From an uncultured Duganella sp. (lineage in GTDB: Bacteria > Pseudomonadota > Gammaproteobacteria > Burkholderiales > Burkholderiaceae): 6,251 bases of DNA. The position numbers were made by a program, and so were the translations under genes. The notes beneath the pieces were generated by a model. The model saw only the letters and a program-made list of their open reading frames with translations, was not told where the DNA came from and ran no database searches. Below are positions 5,712 through 6,251 of the stretch, one piece after another. The DNA lies in assembly GCA_946482635.1 (NCBI GenBank), contig CAMLSG010000265.1, positions 1 through 6,251 of the forward strand, given 5' to 3'. Numbering within the stretch: the first letter of the stretch is position 1; each line of letters begins with the position of its first letter.

Positions 5712-6251
5712 TCAGAACTTGTACGAAGCGGTCAGCTTGTAGGTCCGTGGATCGCCGTAGTAGGTGGTAACGGTGTTGAAGAAACCACCGAAGGCGTAGC
5801 CGGCCACCTTGTAGCGTTTATCGGTGAGGTTGCGGCCATGCAGGCCGACTTGCAGGCGGCGGTCGGCACTCGTCCATACCAGGCCGGCATCCCACAGCGT
5901 GAAGCCGCCCTGGGCCAGCATCAGGTTTTGCGGCACCAGCGCATCCATCGAGGCGATGCCGGTCAGGCGCACGATTTCAGCCTGGTAGACCTTGTCCTTG
6001 TAGGACAGGCTGTTGTTGAAGCTCATGCTGCCGCCGCGGCCGAACAGGCTGACCGGCCATTCATACGTCGCGCCCAGGTTGGCCGACTTCTTCGGCGTGT
6101 TCTGGAATTCCGCACTTTTCGCCACATTGACCAGCGTCGCGCCGCTGGCCACCATCCATTCCTTGTACTCGGCATCGATGTAGCTCAGCATGCCGTTCAG
6201 CGACAGGCCATCGGTCACGCGGGCAATCGCTTCCAGCTCCAGGCCCTTGAT
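5712..6251 (-). CDS. TonB-dependent outer-membrane receptor, C-terminal part (gene runs off the right edge)
   Basis: The last 179 codons are present, and the frame is open to the window edge. The sequence alternates amphipathic beta-strands of an outer-membrane barrel: LEAIARVTDGLSLNGMLSYI, then AEYKEW, LGATYEWPVSL, MSFNNSLSYKD, LWDAGLVWTSADRRLQVGLH. It contains the family's GRNLTDKRYKVAGY motif near the end and finishes TYKLTASYKF, with the terminal aromatic residue used as the outer-membrane assembly signal. The plug domain and TonB box are outside the window, so the ligand (siderophore, metal complex, vitamin or glycan) cannot be named. The GTG at 6216-6218 is internal, not a start. The gene is co-directional with the LuxR-type gene, 67 bases away. 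Methanobactin operons also carry a TonB-dependent receptor near their MNIO gene, so a link to the peptide cassette is possible but unproven. Confidence 0.92.
   Translation of the reverse strand: MKGLELEAIARVTDGLSLNGMLSYIDAEYKEWMVASGATLVNVAKSAEFQNTPKKSANLGATYEWPVSLFGRGGSMSFNNSLSYKDKVYQAEIVRLTGIASMDALVPQNLMLAQGGFTLWDAGLVWTSADRRLQVGLHGRNLTDKRYKVAGYAFGGFFNTVTTYYGDPRTYKLTASYKF

Overview
The window is GC-rich with dense coding. Codon use and protein types look like a Gram-negative proteobacterium, probably a betaproteobacterium of the Massilia/Duganella (Oxalobacteraceae) kind. The genus is an impression from protein style; only the Gram-negative call is firm, because a TonB-dependent outer-membrane receptor is present. 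I see no tRNA, rRNA, CRISPR array, insertion sequence or integrase.

Layout from the left. Positions 1-194 (minus) hold the N-terminal part of an alpha/beta hydrolase that runs off the window. It diverges from a LysR-family regulator (332-1234, plus). The 137-base gap between them carries a perfect 7-base inverted repeat, TGTGCAA-TT-TTGCACA, plus extra half-sites, so this looks like a classic divergent LysR regulator/target pair.

Everything to the right is on the minus strand. Read in the direction of transcription it is: the 3' end of a TonB-dependent receptor (6251-5712), an 881-residue large ATP-binding LuxR (LAL/MalT-like) regulator (5644-2999), a 150-base gap with a strong hairpin and a structured leader, then three tightly packed genes. 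These are an 84-residue small protein with a GGCNCG motif (2847-2593), a DUF692/MNIO-type multinuclear iron oxidase (2609-1731), and a 193-residue helical partner protein (1728-1147). The first two overlap by 17 bases. The third starts 2 bases after the MNIO stop, with its Shine-Dalgarno sequence lying across that stop. Small peptide + MNIO + partner is the layout of MNIO-type RiPP pathways (methanobactin, 3-thiaglutamate, bufferins), but the peptide here resembles none of the characterised precursors I know. This is the best candidate in the window for an undescribed system.

At its left end the partner gene overlaps the LysR gene tail-to-tail by 88 bases, so the two transcription units converge with no room for a terminator between them. 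A plausible reading, which is inference, is that the LAL regulator controls the peptide/MNIO/partner operon and that the receptor relates to import or sensing of its product or of a metal.
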